From Mycobacterium sp. 852002-40037_SCH5390672 (GTDB lineage: Bacteria > Actinomycetota > Actinomycetes > Mycobacteriales > Mycobacteriaceae): a stretch of DNA of 64,000 nt. The position numbers and the translations under genes were made by a program. The notes under the pieces were generated by a model. That model was not told the origin of the DNA. It saw only the letters and a program-made list of their open reading frames with translations, and searched no databases. Below are positions 1 through 8,442 of the stretch, one piece after another (within the stretch, counting starts at the first letter, position 1; every line of letters starts with the position of its first letter). The stretch lies in contig NZ_LZTA01000101.1 in the NCBI RefSeq assembly GCF_001665875.1, positions 1 to 64,000 on the forward strand, written 5' to 3'.

Positions 1-585
1 CGCCGGCGGATCATCATCGCCACCATGCGGTGCGTGGCGACCGTGGGGTACGCCCGGGCGACGATCCGAGAGATCGCCCGCACCGCCGACGTGACCAGCG
101 GCAGCCTGTATCACTACTTTCCGAACAAGTCCGCGTTGCTCGAGGCCGCCGTCGGCGAGATGGACCAGATCGCGTTCCCCCGGCTGCTGGCCGCCGCCGC
201 CCGGTACGACGGCGTCGTCGATCGCCTCGCTGCGGTGCTGGACGAGTCAAGCCGGTTGATGCGCGACTATCCCTATCTGGCTGCCTTCGAGCGGGCGATG
301 CGCGTGCCCCGCCAGGAACACCACAGCGGCAACCGGATGAAGCACCCCGGACTGAAAGCATTGCGCGACAGCATCACCGAGGTCGTCCGGGATGCCGAGA
401 AACAGGGGACGCTGCCTGCCGGCACCGATCCGGGCGCCGCAGTGAATGCGCTCCATGCGCTGGCGCGCGGTCTGACGGAACGGGCGGCAAGTCTGGGTCC
501 GGACGAGTACGCCGCAACGCTCGATTCGGCCAAGGGGCTACTGCGGGGAACGCTCTTTACCCGCGGCGGTGCCCGCAGTCAGTGA
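1..585 (+). CDS. TetR family transcriptional regulator (5' truncated by window edge)
   Basis: A TetR-type repressor whose reading frame is open through base 1, so the true start lies outside the window; the ATG at 25 falls inside the DNA-binding domain. The helix-turn-helix is visible as TIREIARTADVTSG followed by SLYHYFPNKSALLEA, the classic recognition helix plus YxF-K signature. The remaining ~150 residues are the helical ligand-binding and dimerisation part, with no recognisable ligand class. Its 3' end overlaps the convergent DoxX-like gene by 48 bp. Ligand and targets are unknown; it may control that neighbour or an upstream gene. Confidence 0.85.
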   Translation, partial: RRRIIIATMRCVATVGYARATIREIARTADVTSGSLYHYFPNKSALLEAAVGEMDQIAFPRLLAAAARYDGVVDRLAAVLDESSRLMRDYPYLAAFERAMRVPRQEHHSGNRMKHPGLKALRDSITEVVRDAEKQGTLPAGTDPGAAVNALHALARGLTERAASLGPDEYAATLDSAKGLLRGTLFTRGGARSQ

Positions 586-1032
586 ATCGCCCAACGTCGA
601 CAACGCAACCCCCAGCAAAACCAGATCCTTGATCAGAAATTGGCCGGGCAGCGCCGACAGCACCGGAACGCCGTGGGCGAACGTCACGATCACCCCGGGG
701 GTGGTGAACAGAAAACTCAGCGTGCCCAAGAACAGCACCACCGCCAATGCGCTGCCGGCCGCTGAGATCCGCGGCCACAGCGGGCGTACCGCGATGAGAA
801 GGGCGGCAACGATTTCCATCGTTCCGAGTGCACGCGCGACGAAGGTGACGCTGAATACGTCATAGACCCAACTCATCAGCGGGCTGTGCTGGATGAGCAC
901 GCGGGATTCCATTTTCACGTACTTGCCCGATCCGATCCACGCCAGGACAAGCACCAGGCCGTAGCGGCTGACGAGTTGGCCCCACCGGGTCAACGTCGGC
1001 GCTGCGGCCGGCGCCAGAGTTGGATTGATCAT
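538..1032 (-). CDS. DUF417/DoxX-like small integral membrane protein
   Basis: A 164-residue membrane protein with about four hydrophobic segments (roughly residues 22-35, 63-82, 90-110 and 135-150). WIGSGKYVKMES, HSPLMSWVYD and the C-terminal FLIKDLVLLGVAL match the YkgB/DUF417 family as I remember it (known E. coli members are inner-membrane proteins of unclear role linked to chlorine stress). An AAAGGAC stretch upstream of the ATG can serve as ribosome binding site. It is convergent with the TetR gene at the window start and follows the minus-strand TetR gene at 1099-1773, which could share its transcript. The exact function is unknown. Confidence 0.75.
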   Translation of the reverse strand: MINPTLAPAAAPTLTRWGQLVSRYGLVLVLAWIGSGKYVKMESRVLIQHSPLMSWVYDVFSVTFVARALGTMEIVAALLIAVRPLWPRISAAGSALAVVLFLGTLSFLFTTPGVIVTFAHGVPVLSALPGQFLIKDLVLLGVALSTLGDSLTAGTAAGKERSPQ

Positions 1033-1098
1033 CGGGTGAAGTCCTTTCAGCTGAAGTGCGGGCGTCCACCCAACCCACGGTTCAGGGCACGATTGCGT

Positions 1099-1773
1099 TC
1101 ACTTTCGCAACCGTTCGAGTCCGGTGACGATGAGCCGCAACCCAAAAGCGAATTCGTCCGCCAGCGGGACGGGCAGGTCGTCGGCGACGGTGACCGTCGC
1201 GGGAAAGCGCGATGGATCGAGCCGGTGAAACGCCGCCGAGAGCTCGGCGTCGCGTTGCCCGCCGTCGGCGTTGGCTCCCGACAGTTGTATCGCAAAGCCC
1301 AGGACGTAGCGGGCCAGCGTCGCGTATGCGTGGGCCGCTACCGCCGGCGAAAATCCGTTGTCGAGGAGAACTGCCAGGCAGCGCTCCCGATTGGCCAATG
1401 CGTTCGGTCCCATCGGGGTGTACTCGATCAACAGGGGCGCGACATTGCCATGCCGGCTCAGTGCGTCAAACATGTGCTGGGCGAACAGGGTACAAGCGCG
1501 TTGCCACGGCATCGCGGCGAGTCCTTCCGCGTCGAGGCCGACCTCCCCGAGTATTTGGTCGATGACCAGGGAAACCAATTCGGATCGGTTGGAGACGTGA
1601 CGGTACAGCGTGGCGGTGCCCGATTCCAGGCGCTGCGCCAGCGACCGCATCGACAATGCCTCCGGGCCGTGTTCGTCGAGGAGTTCGACGGCCGCGCTCA
1701 GGATGCGCTCCATCGGCATCGCGGGCCGGCCGCGAGAACGGCGAGGCCGGTCGCAGTCGCTCACATCACGCAA
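1099..1773 (-). CDS. TetR family transcriptional regulator
   Basis: A TetR repressor of about 224 residues. An N-terminal basic stretch (RPRRSRGRP) is followed by a helix-turn-helix containing SMRSLAQRLESGTATLYRHV, then a C-terminal effector domain of the TetR_C type. I chose the TTG at 1773 because AGGAG lies seven bases before it; a TTG at 1797 and a GTG at 1764 are alternatives. It is divergent from a flavin/F420-type oxidoreductase gene at 1873, with an operator-like palindrome between them at 1807-1823, so autoregulation and control of that gene are likely. The ligand is unknown. Confidence 0.85.
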   Translation of the reverse strand: MRDVSDCDRPRRSRGRPAMPMERILSAAVELLDEHGPEALSMRSLAQRLESGTATLYRHVSNRSELVSLVIDQILGEVGLDAEGLAAMPWQRACTLFAQHMFDALSRHGNVAPLLIEYTPMGPNALANRERCLAVLLDNGFSPAVAAHAYATLARYVLGFAIQLSGANADGGQRDAELSAAFHRLDPSRFPATVTVADDLPVPLADEFAFGLRLIVTGLERLRK

Positions 1774-1806
1774 GGTGGCGCTCCTGACCCTTGACAACCC
1801 GATTCA

Positions 1807-1823
1807 TTACGGAGACACTGTAA
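1807..1823. promoter_or_regulatory. Putative TetR operator in divergent intergenic region
   Basis: TTACGGAGACACTGTAA is an interrupted palindrome of the form TTACnGnGnCnCnGTAA, lying between the divergent TetR gene (start 1773) and the PPOX-family gene (start 1873). A TTGACA hexamer at 1791-1796 on the plus strand could be a -35 element, which would place the palindrome within the promoter. Binding by the adjacent TetR protein is inferred from position. Confidence 0.55.
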
Positions 1824-1872
1824 CCATAATTAGCGGGTGATTCAACGCCCCTGAACGCAAGGAACATTCGCC

Positions 1873-2433
1873 ATGCTCCTCCCCCTGGCGGCAGAGCCCT
1901 TCATCGCGCCCACCGACCGCGACATGCTCCCCTCCGAACGACGCGAGTTCGTGCGGACGCACCGCACCTGCGTCTTCGGCTACCGTCGCCGCAACGACGG
2001 CCCGGCGATGTCGATCGTGTACTACATCCCCACCGACGGCGGCGAATTGCTCGTCTCCACCATGGCCGGCCGCGGCAAGGCCCGCATCGTCGAACGTGAC
2101 GGCAAGGTGAGTCTGTGCGTGCTCGACGAGCGGTGGCCGTTCGCCTATCTGCAGGTCTACGCCGATGCCACCATCGACCAAGACCGGGATCTGGCGGTCG
2201 ACGTGATGATGGCGGTCGGCGGCCGGATGTCCGGCCAGCCACTCGGCGACGAGGCCCGGCCACACATCCAGGAAATGTGCGAACGCGAGAACCGCGTGGT
2301 CATCCGCTGTCGCCCCTACTCCACCTTCGCGACGCCGCCACGCCATCTGCACCGCAACGACCAGGCCAACGAACTCAGCCACTGGGTGTCCGGTGTGATG
2401 CCTTGGGACGCAGCGGATCCGGCGACGGATTGA
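1873..2433 (+). CDS. Pyridoxamine 5'-phosphate oxidase-fold (PPOX) family protein, probable F420/FMN-dependent
   Basis: A 186-residue split-barrel protein. The stretch FVRTHRTCVFGYRRRNDGP followed by MSIVYYIPTDGGELLVSTM and GKARIVERDGKVSLCVLD has the usual order of mycobacterial PPOX/F420H2-dependent reductases: the first strands, then the phosphate-contacting STxxxRxKA-like turn, here STMAGRGKAR. AAGGA lies about nine bases before the ATG. The gene is divergent from a TetR gene and abuts the convergent SRPBCC gene (2434). The substrate is unknown. Members of the family reduce or bind flavins, deazaflavin or haem; which applies cannot be told here. Confidence 0.75.
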   Translation: MLLPLAAEPFIAPTDRDMLPSERREFVRTHRTCVFGYRRRNDGPAMSIVYYIPTDGGELLVSTMAGRGKARIVERDGKVSLCVLDERWPFAYLQVYADATIDQDRDLAVDVMMAVGGRMSGQPLGDEARPHIQEMCERENRVVIRCRPYSTFATPPRHLHRNDQANELSHWVSGVMPWDAADPATD

Positions 2434-2904
2434 TCACCCCGCGTAGCGGTCACGCAGCTTGTTCAGCGTCGCTTCGATTCCCGAGGCGTTCGCCTTCGCG
2501 AAACCCATCCGCTCGTAGTACTTCAGCTTGTTCTTGAGCGAACCGGCATCGCGGTAGTCAAAGGTCTCGGTGACCCGGGTCAGGGTCGGAGACACCGCCT
2601 CGAACTCCCACCGCCAGCGATGACCCAGCGGGTGGCGCCATTCGACCAGTTCGTTCGGTGTCAGTGCGGTGATCGTGCTGGTGATCCGGTAGGGAAGGCC
2701 GAACATCTTCATATGCGTCGAAAACTTCGAGCCCTCAAGGAGTTGCGATGGCACACTGATGTTGTCGCACACCGTTCCCGACCCGTCCAGTTCGTGGTGA
2801 CGGCGTGGATCGGCGACTAATGCGTACAGTTCGGCGGCCGGGGCGGCCACGTCGACCCTGCGGCTGATCTGGCGGGGCCCGCGCTCGACGACAGTGACGG
2901 TCAT
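2434..2904 (-). CDS. SRPBCC/polyketide cyclase-dehydrase superfamily protein
   Basis: A 156-residue START-like helix-grip protein. RRVDVAAPAAELYALVADPRR at the N-terminus is the typical first strand and helix, and VTETFDYRDAG with the long C-terminal helix (ANASGIEATLNKLRDRY) completes the fold. Such proteins bind hydrophobic ligands or catalyse cyclisation in various pathways. GGAAGGAG before the ATG supports the start at 2904. It is convergent with the PPOX gene, the two stop codons being adjacent, and divergent from the copper operon across a 164-bp gap in which I see no clear CsoR-type box. The specific role is unknown. Confidence 0.75.
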   Translation of the reverse strand: MTVTVVERGPRQISRRVDVAAPAAELYALVADPRRHHELDGSGTVCDNISVPSQLLEGSKFSTHMKMFGLPYRITSTITALTPNELVEWRHPLGHRWRWEFEAVSPTLTRVTETFDYRDAGSLKNKLKYYERMGFAKANASGIEATLNKLRDRYAG

Positions 2905-3068
2905 GGTGTCTCCTTCCGCTACCCGGCAGCGTAATCCCGCCTAGTCCCGCGAATCAGGGATGTTCGGATCCCACACCGGCGACCGATCGCACCTGCGGCA
3001 ATAGCCGGCGCGGCCGAGCAGGCAGAATGGTGTGGTCCAGACCTGCCGGGGAATCGAGAAGGAGCGGC

Positions 3069-3281
3069 ATGCCCACCAGCGAATATCAGGTGAGCGGGAT
3101 GAGCTGTGGGCACTGCGAGGCCGCAGTCCAGAGCGAGGTGGCCCAGATCCCGGGCGTGGACGACGTGACGGTCAGCGCCGCCACGGGCAGGCTCGTCGTC
3201 ACCAGCACGCAACCCATCGACGCGGACGCCGTCCTCGGCGCGGTCGACGAGGCCGGCTATGAGGCCGTCCTGGTCGCATGA
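3069..3281 (+). CDS. Heavy-metal-associated (HMA) domain copper chaperone
   Basis: A 70-residue ferredoxin-like HMA protein with the metal-binding loop GMSCGHC near residues 11-17, the size of CopZ-type copper chaperones, which hand Cu(I) to a P1B ATPase. I chose the ATG at 3069 over 3027 because GAAGGAG lies just before it and the domain begins immediately after. Its stop overlaps the start of the P-type ATPase (ATGA at 3278-3281), so the two are translationally coupled. No neighbouring CsoR/RicR repressor gene is visible. Confidence 0.9.
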   Translation: MPTSEYQVSGMSCGHCEAAVQSEVAQIPGVDDVTVSAATGRLVVTSTQPIDADAVLGAVDEAGYEAVLVA

Positions 3282-5584
3282 GCACGCCCCCACGGCAAAT
3301 CGATGAGGGCGCCCCTCCCGGTCACACCGCGTCAACCGCTGCGACCAAGATCGAGCTAGAGATCACCGGGATGACCTGCGCCTCCTGCGCGACCCGGATC
3401 GAGAAGAAACTCAACAAGCTGGACGGCGTGGCGGCGACCGTCAACTACGCCACCGAGAAGGCGGCCGTCACGGCCCCCGCCGGTTATGACGAGCGGATTC
3501 TCATCGGCGAGATCGAAAACGCCGGTTACGGCGCCGCCCTGCCACAACGGCCGCCTGAGCTCGCCCGCGCCGAGCTGGCCCCAGCGACTCCGGACGACGT
3601 CGAGCTGACCTCGCTGCGCCGACGTCTGGTCACCGCGATCGTGCTCGGCGGCCCGGTCATCGCCATGGCCATGGTTCCCGCGTGGGAATTCCCCCACTGG
3701 CACTGGGTCTCGCTGGCCCTGACCACGCCGCTCGTCGTGTGGTGCGGCCGGCCCTTCCACGCGGCCGCCTGGACCAACCTCAAACACGGCGTCGCCACCA
3801 TGGACACCCTGGTCTCGATCGGCACCCTGGCGGCGTTCCTGTGGTCCGTCTGCGCCCTGTTTCTCGGGACGGGCGGCCAACCGGGCATGCAGCATGACTT
3901 CGAGCTGACCATCGGGCGCGATGGCGCCCCGTGCCACGTCTACTTCGAAGTCGCCGCCGGTGTGACCCTGTTCGTCCTCGCCGGCCGGTATTTCGAAAGG
4001 CGGTCCAAGCGCACGGCCGGCGCCGCGCTGCGCACCCTGCTGAGCCTGGGCGCCAAGGACGTCGCGGTGGTGCGTGACGGCCTCGAGACCCGCATTCCGA
4101 TCGAACAACTCGCGGTCGGCGACGAGTTCGTCGTGCGTCCCGGGGAACGCATCGCCACCGACGGGATCGTCATCGCAGGTTCCTCGGCCGTGGACGCCTC
4201 CATGCTGACCGGGGAGTCCGTCCCCGTCGAGGTCGGCGCTGGTGACGCCGTCACCGGTGCCACCGTCAATGCCGGCGGTCGGCTGGTCGTCCGCGCCACC
4301 GTTGTCGGTGACGACACCCAGCTCGCGCAAATGGCCAAGCTCGTCGAGCGCGCCCAGTCCGGCAAGGCCCGGGTGCAGCGCCTCGCCGACCGCGTCTCGG
4401 GGGTCTTCGTCCCCATTGTCATGGTCCTGGCGGTGGCGACGCTGGCCGGCTGGCTCGCGGCGGGCTTCTCACTCACGACGGCCCTGACGGCGGCCGTCGC
4501 GGTGCTCGTCATCGCCTGCCCCTGCGCGCTGGGACTGGCAACCCCGACCGCCCTGCTGGTCGGCACCGGACGCGCCGCTGCGCTCGGCGTGCTCATCAAG
4601 GGACCCGAAGTGCTGGAGTCCACCCGCAACATCGACACGATCGTGCTCGACAAGACCGGCACCGTCACCACCGGCAAGATGACCCTGGTCGACGTGATCG
4701 CCGGCTCCGACAATGACCGCACCACGCTGCTGCGCTACGCCGGGGCCCTGGAAGACGCCTCGCAGCATCCCGTCGCACAGGCAGTCGCCCGGGGCGCCAC
4801 AGCACAACTCGGCGCGCTCCCGACACCCGCCGGGTTCACCGCGATCAACGGCAAAGGCGTGCGGGGCACGGTCGACGGTCGTGCCGTCGTCGTCGGGCGC
4901 GAGACCCTGCTGACCGAATGCGGAATGCGCCTCGACGCCGCGCTGTCGGCGGCCAGAGCCCGCGCCGAGGGCGAGGGCAGGACCGCCGTCGCCGTCGGCT
5001 GGGACGGCCTGGCCCGGGGCATCCTGGTGGTCGCCGACACCGTCAAACCGTCCAGCGCCGAAGCCGTGCGGCAGTTCAAAAGACTGGGCCTGACGCCGGT
5101 GCTGCTGACCGGCGACAACACGACCGTCGCCACCCGCATCGCCGACGAGCTCGGGATCGCCCGGGTCATCGCCGACGCGACGCCCGCCGACAAGGTCGCC
5201 GCTGTCGAACGCCTGCAGTCCGCGGGCAAGGTGGTCGCCATGGTCGGTGACGGCGTCAACGACGCCGCGGCATTGGCCGCCGCCGATTTGGGCCTGGCCA
5301 TGGGCAGCGGCACCGACGTCGCGATCCAGGCGGCGGACCTCACGGTGATCCGCGATGACCTGCGTGCCGCTGTCGACGCGCTCCGGCTCTCGCGGCGAAC
5401 GCTGGCCACCATCAAGACCAACTTGCTGTGGGCCTTCGGGTACAACCTGTTCGCGATCCCGCTGGCCGCGCTGGGCATGCTCAACCCGATGTTCGCCGGC
5501 GCCGCGATGGCCGTCTCCAGCCTTCTCGTCGTCGGTAACAGCCTGCGGCTGCGGTCGTTCACCAGCGTGATCAAGGACGCATGA
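3278..5584 (+). CDS. P1B-type copper-translocating ATPase (CtpA/CtpB/CopA-like)
   Basis: A 768-residue heavy-metal ATPase that exports copper across the cytoplasmic membrane. In order it has one N-terminal HMA domain with GMTCASC (about 31-37), membrane helices, the actuator loop with MLTGES (about 311), the intramembrane ion-binding motif CPC (414-416), the phosphorylation motif DKTGT (Asp458), the hinge LLTGDN and GDGVND (about 657), and two C-terminal membrane helices. CPC plus the HMA domain indicates Cu(I)/Ag(I) transport. It is coupled to the upstream chaperone gene by ATGA. Which of the several mycobacterial Ctp paralogues it matches cannot be fixed by eye. Confidence 0.93.
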   Translation: MSTPPRQIDEGAPPGHTASTAATKIELEITGMTCASCATRIEKKLNKLDGVAATVNYATEKAAVTAPAGYDERILIGEIENAGYGAALPQRPPELARAELAPATPDDVELTSLRRRLVTAIVLGGPVIAMAMVPAWEFPHWHWVSLALTTPLVVWCGRPFHAAAWTNLKHGVATMDTLVSIGTLAAFLWSVCALFLGTGGQPGMQHDFELTIGRDGAPCHVYFEVAAGVTLFVLAGRYFERRSKRTAGAALRTLLSLGAKDVAVVRDGLETRIPIEQLAVGDEFVVRPGERIATDGIVIAGSSAVDASMLTGESVPVEVGAGDAVTGATVNAGGRLVVRATVVGDDTQLAQMAKLVERAQSGKARVQRLADRVSGVFVPIVMVLAVATLAGWLAAGFSLTTALTAAVAVLVIACPCALGLATPTALLVGTGRAAALGVLIKGPEVLESTRNIDTIVLDKTGTVTTGKMTLVDVIAGSDNDRTTLLRYAGALEDASQHPVAQAVARGATAQLGALPTPAGFTAINGKGVRGTVDGRAVVVGRETLLTECGMRLDAALSAARARAEGEGRTAVAVGWDGLARGILVVADTVKPSSAEAVRQFKRLGLTPVLLTGDNTTVATRIADELGIARVIADATPADKVAAVERLQSAGKVVAMVGDGVNDAAALAAADLGLAMGSGTDVAIQAADLTVIRDDLRAAVDALRLSRRTLATIKTNLLWAFGYNLFAIPLAALGMLNPMFAGAAMAVSSLLVVGNSLRLRSFTSVIKDA

Positions 5585-5757
5585 GCGCAGCGGCCCTGGT
5601 CGCGCACATCCAGTCGGCCCACACGCAGAAACGGTCGCCTGACGGGCCGCGATCGTATGGGATCATTGGTCCGGCCGCCGTCTTCGGTGACCCCGACCGG
5701 CCCTTCGATACTCACCTCACCCTCGCGCAGCGATCGATCTAGCAAAGGTCACGACCG

Positions 5758-7161
5758 TTGGAGCAGTTCTTCGGACAACTGTCCCTGCTGCACGGCTGGT
5801 TTCCGCCGGCCGTGCAGGGAATGGCGCTGCTCGTGGTGATCGTCGCGATCCAGTGGCGTGCCTGGAGCTGGCTCAAGCGGGTACTGCCGGTGGCGTTGAT
5901 CGCGGCCGTCGCGGTGACCTTGTTGGCGCGGTGGTACATCACCTCGCTCGGGGTGGCCGGTGACCCGGCGCCGACGACGCTGTGGCTCTGGATCGCGATG
6001 AGCGGCCTGGCCGCCGCGGTCTTCCTGGTGGGTTGGCGGGGAATCCGCTGGTGGCGTCGCGGGGTGGCGGTGCTGTCGATACCGCTGTGTGTCCTGTGTG
6101 CGGGCATGGCGCTGAACGGCTGGGTGGGCTACTTTCCCACGGCACTGGCCGCGTGGAATCAACTGACATCTGTCCCGTTGCCCGACCAGATCGACCGGCT
6201 GCGGGTGACCGAGATGCAGGTGGCCGGAACCAAGCCCACCAAGGGCGTGGTGGTGCCGGTGGACATCGACGACAACGGCTCCCACTTCGCCCACCGCCGA
6301 GAGCTGGTCTATCTGCCGCCCGCCTGGTTCAACAGCAACCCGCCACCGCGGCTACCGGCGGTCATGATGATCAGCTCCGCCTTCAACACCCCGGCTGACT
6401 GGCTGGGCCCTGGCGGCGCATTCACCGCCGTCGACGACTTCGCGGCCGCACATCACGGGTTCTCCCCGGTGCTGGTGTTCGTCGATCCCACCGGTTCCTT
6501 CGACAACGACACCGAGTGCGTCAACGGGGCCCGCGGCAACGCCGCCGATCATCTGACCAAGGACATCGAGCCGTTCATGGTGTCGAACTTCGGCGTCAGC
6601 GCTGACCGGGCCAACTGGGGCGTCGCCGGTTGGTCGATGGGCGGCACCTGCGCGGTCGATTTGGCCGTCATGCACCCGGAGCTGTTCAGCGCCTTCGTGG
6701 ACATCGCGGGTGACCGCGGGCCCAACGGCGGCTCCAAGGATCAAACCGTTGCCCGGTTGTTCGGCGGCAATCACGACGCCTGGGCCGCCTTCGACCCCGT
6801 CACCGTCATGACGAAGCACGGTCACTACGACGGCCTGTCGGGATGGTTCGACGTGCCGTCATCGACGGAAGCACGCAACGTCGCGCAGGAAGGCCATCCC
6901 ACCCTTACACCCACCCTCGCGGCGTCCAGCAACGATCCCGCCGCCAATCCCGAAGGCCAGGACGCCGCGGCGAACTCGCTGTGTGCCGTCGGCACCGCCA
7001 ACGGCATCGCCTGCGCGGTGGTCACCCAGCCGGGCAAGCACGACTGGCCGTTCGCCGCCCAAGCGTTTGCCACGGCACTGCCCTGGCTCGCCTCGGCGCT
7101 GGGCACGCCCAACGCCGAACCGGTGCAATTGCCGCAACGGGCCGCCGGGGAACCGCATTGA
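5758..7161 (+). CDS. Membrane-anchored alpha/beta-hydrolase (putative esterase, antigen 85/EstD-like fold)
   Basis: A 467-residue protein with about four hydrophobic N-terminal segments (residues 18-32, 39-58, 73-92 and 100-120), followed by an extracytoplasmic putative-esterase domain. The nucleophile elbow is GWSMGG with Ser293, and LVYLPPAWF, AVMMISSAF and VFVDPTGSFDNDTECVNG match the mycolyltransferase-like esterase superfamily as known. A late KHDWPFAAQAF supplies a plausible catalytic histidine. The start is TTG with AAAGG nine bases upstream. The substrate is unknown; cell-envelope lipid or carbohydrate esters are possible. Confidence 0.8.
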   Translation: MEQFFGQLSLLHGWFPPAVQGMALLVVIVAIQWRAWSWLKRVLPVALIAAVAVTLLARWYITSLGVAGDPAPTTLWLWIAMSGLAAAVFLVGWRGIRWWRRGVAVLSIPLCVLCAGMALNGWVGYFPTALAAWNQLTSVPLPDQIDRLRVTEMQVAGTKPTKGVVVPVDIDDNGSHFAHRRELVYLPPAWFNSNPPPRLPAVMMISSAFNTPADWLGPGGAFTAVDDFAAAHHGFSPVLVFVDPTGSFDNDTECVNGARGNAADHLTKDIEPFMVSNFGVSADRANWGVAGWSMGGTCAVDLAVMHPELFSAFVDIAGDRGPNGGSKDQTVARLFGGNHDAWAAFDPVTVMTKHGHYDGLSGWFDVPSSTEARNVAQEGHPTLTPTLAASSNDPAANPEGQDAAANSLCAVGTANGIACAVVTQPGKHDWPFAAQAFATALPWLASALGTPNAEPVQLPQRAAGEPH

Positions 7162-7420
7162 TTCCCGCTGGTCGGCTCGCGTTCACCGTGACAGCCGAGT
7201 TCGGCAGAATTCACAGCTGACCCTCCCGTAACGGAGCCGACTTCTTGGCGCCGCGAATGGTACGGTTCGCTGCTGTGGCCTGGATGTTTTGCACCGACGG
7301 CGGTTCCTGCGGGGACCCGCTTGTTGCGCACCGCGCCACAATGCATGTGCGATTATTCGGGCCAGATTCGCTGTTCCTGTCACCGCGTGATCATTTGATC
7401 AACGCCGTCGCTTGTCAGAT

Positions 7421-8230
7421 ATGAACCGCCGTCAGTTCCTTGGATCGCTCGCCGCGTCGGTCGTCGCCGGCGTAGGCGCTGCGCGGCTCATCGTCGATCC
7501 GCAACCACGCACGTTTGCCCAAACCCCAGGGGTCGACGTACTCACGTCCGGTCCGACCGCGCCACGTGCCCTGTTGCCACCCCCGCCGCTTAGCGCCCGC
7601 ATACCGCTTCCCGGCGGTGGCGCCCTGATGAAGCTCCCCGGCGAAGGTGACCTGCTCGCATTGACCGTCGACGACGGCGTCAACAGCGAAGTGGTGCGTG
7701 CCTACACGCAATTCGCCAAGGACACCGGTGTGCGGCTGACCTACTTCGTCAACGGGATCTACGATTCGTGGACCGATAACCTGGACCTGCTTCGGCCATT
7801 GGTGGACAGCGGCCAGATCCAACTGGGCAACCACACCTGGTCACACCCGGACTTGACCACACTGTCGAAAGAGCAAGTCTCCGAACAGCTCTCCCGCAAC
7901 GATGCATTCCTGAAGAAGACGTACGGCATCGGCGCGAAGCCGTATTGGCGGCCGCCCTACGCGAAGCGCAACGCCGCCGTGGACGCGGTGGCCGCCGACC
8001 TCGGTTACAAGGTGCCCACGTTGTGGTCGGGCTCGCTGTCGGATTCGACACTGATCACCGAGGAGTACATCGTCCAGATGGCCGATCAGTACTTCACGCC
8101 GCAGGCCATCGTCATCGGACACCTCAATCATCTGCCGGTGACGCATGTCTATCCGCAACTCGTCGACGTCATCCGCGATCGGAACCTTCGCACCGTCACC
8201 CTCAACGACGTCTTTCTCAAGACCCCGTAA
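7421..8230 (+). CDS. Secreted polysaccharide deacetylase (NodB homology, CE4), Tat-type signal
   Basis: About 269 residues. It begins MNRRQFLGSLAASVV, a twin-arginine-like signal peptide, followed by a proline-rich linker and a NodB domain. Visible CE4 motifs are TVDDG (Asp84-Asp85, in place of TFDDG), the metal-binding HTWSH (His138, His142), RPPY and a terminal GHLNH. Such enzymes remove acetyl groups from peptidoglycan or other glycans outside the membrane. An in-frame TTG at 7412 would add three residues; neither start has a convincing ribosome binding site. The 250-bp gap upstream shows nothing definite. Confidence 0.85.
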   Translation: MNRRQFLGSLAASVVAGVGAARLIVDPQPRTFAQTPGVDVLTSGPTAPRALLPPPPLSARIPLPGGGALMKLPGEGDLLALTVDDGVNSEVVRAYTQFAKDTGVRLTYFVNGIYDSWTDNLDLLRPLVDSGQIQLGNHTWSHPDLTTLSKEQVSEQLSRNDAFLKKTYGIGAKPYWRPPYAKRNAAVDAVAADLGYKVPTLWSGSLSDSTLITEEYIVQMADQYFTPQAIVIGHLNHLPVTHVYPQLVDVIRDRNLRTVTLNDVFLKTP

Positions 8231-8378
8231 CGACGGCCGCTTTCGGGTGCCGTCTCGGCCTCACTGGCGAACCAAGCCCGCTTGTGGAAAAGGTCGCCCG
8301 AATTCCGTCGCCGCCGACGGGCTGGACGCCACCGACACGGCCTGGCAATTCTTTAGTCAAGAACGTCGGTAACCACCG

Positions 8379-8404
8379 GCAATCTCTAAAAAATTAGAGA
8401 TTGC
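8379..8404. promoter_or_regulatory. Perfect 11-bp inverted repeat (AT-rich) upstream of lipase gene
   Basis: Arms GCAATCTCTAA (8379-8389) and TTAGAGATTGC (8394-8404) are exactly complementary around an AAAA spacer. It lies 38 bp before the lipase ATG at 8443 and is strikingly AT-rich for this genome. It is most likely a repressor operator. A transcription terminator for the deacetylase gene is less likely, because the stem is AT-rich and no T tract follows. Confidence 0.6.
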
Positions 8405-8442
8405 TCTTCCGCTGGCGGGTCCACGATTGTTACCGTTCCGTA

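Noticed and set aside
1099..1125. TTCGAGTCC-like tRNA T-loop motif
   Set aside because: It lies within the 3' end of a TetR coding region, and no cloverleaf could be built around it.
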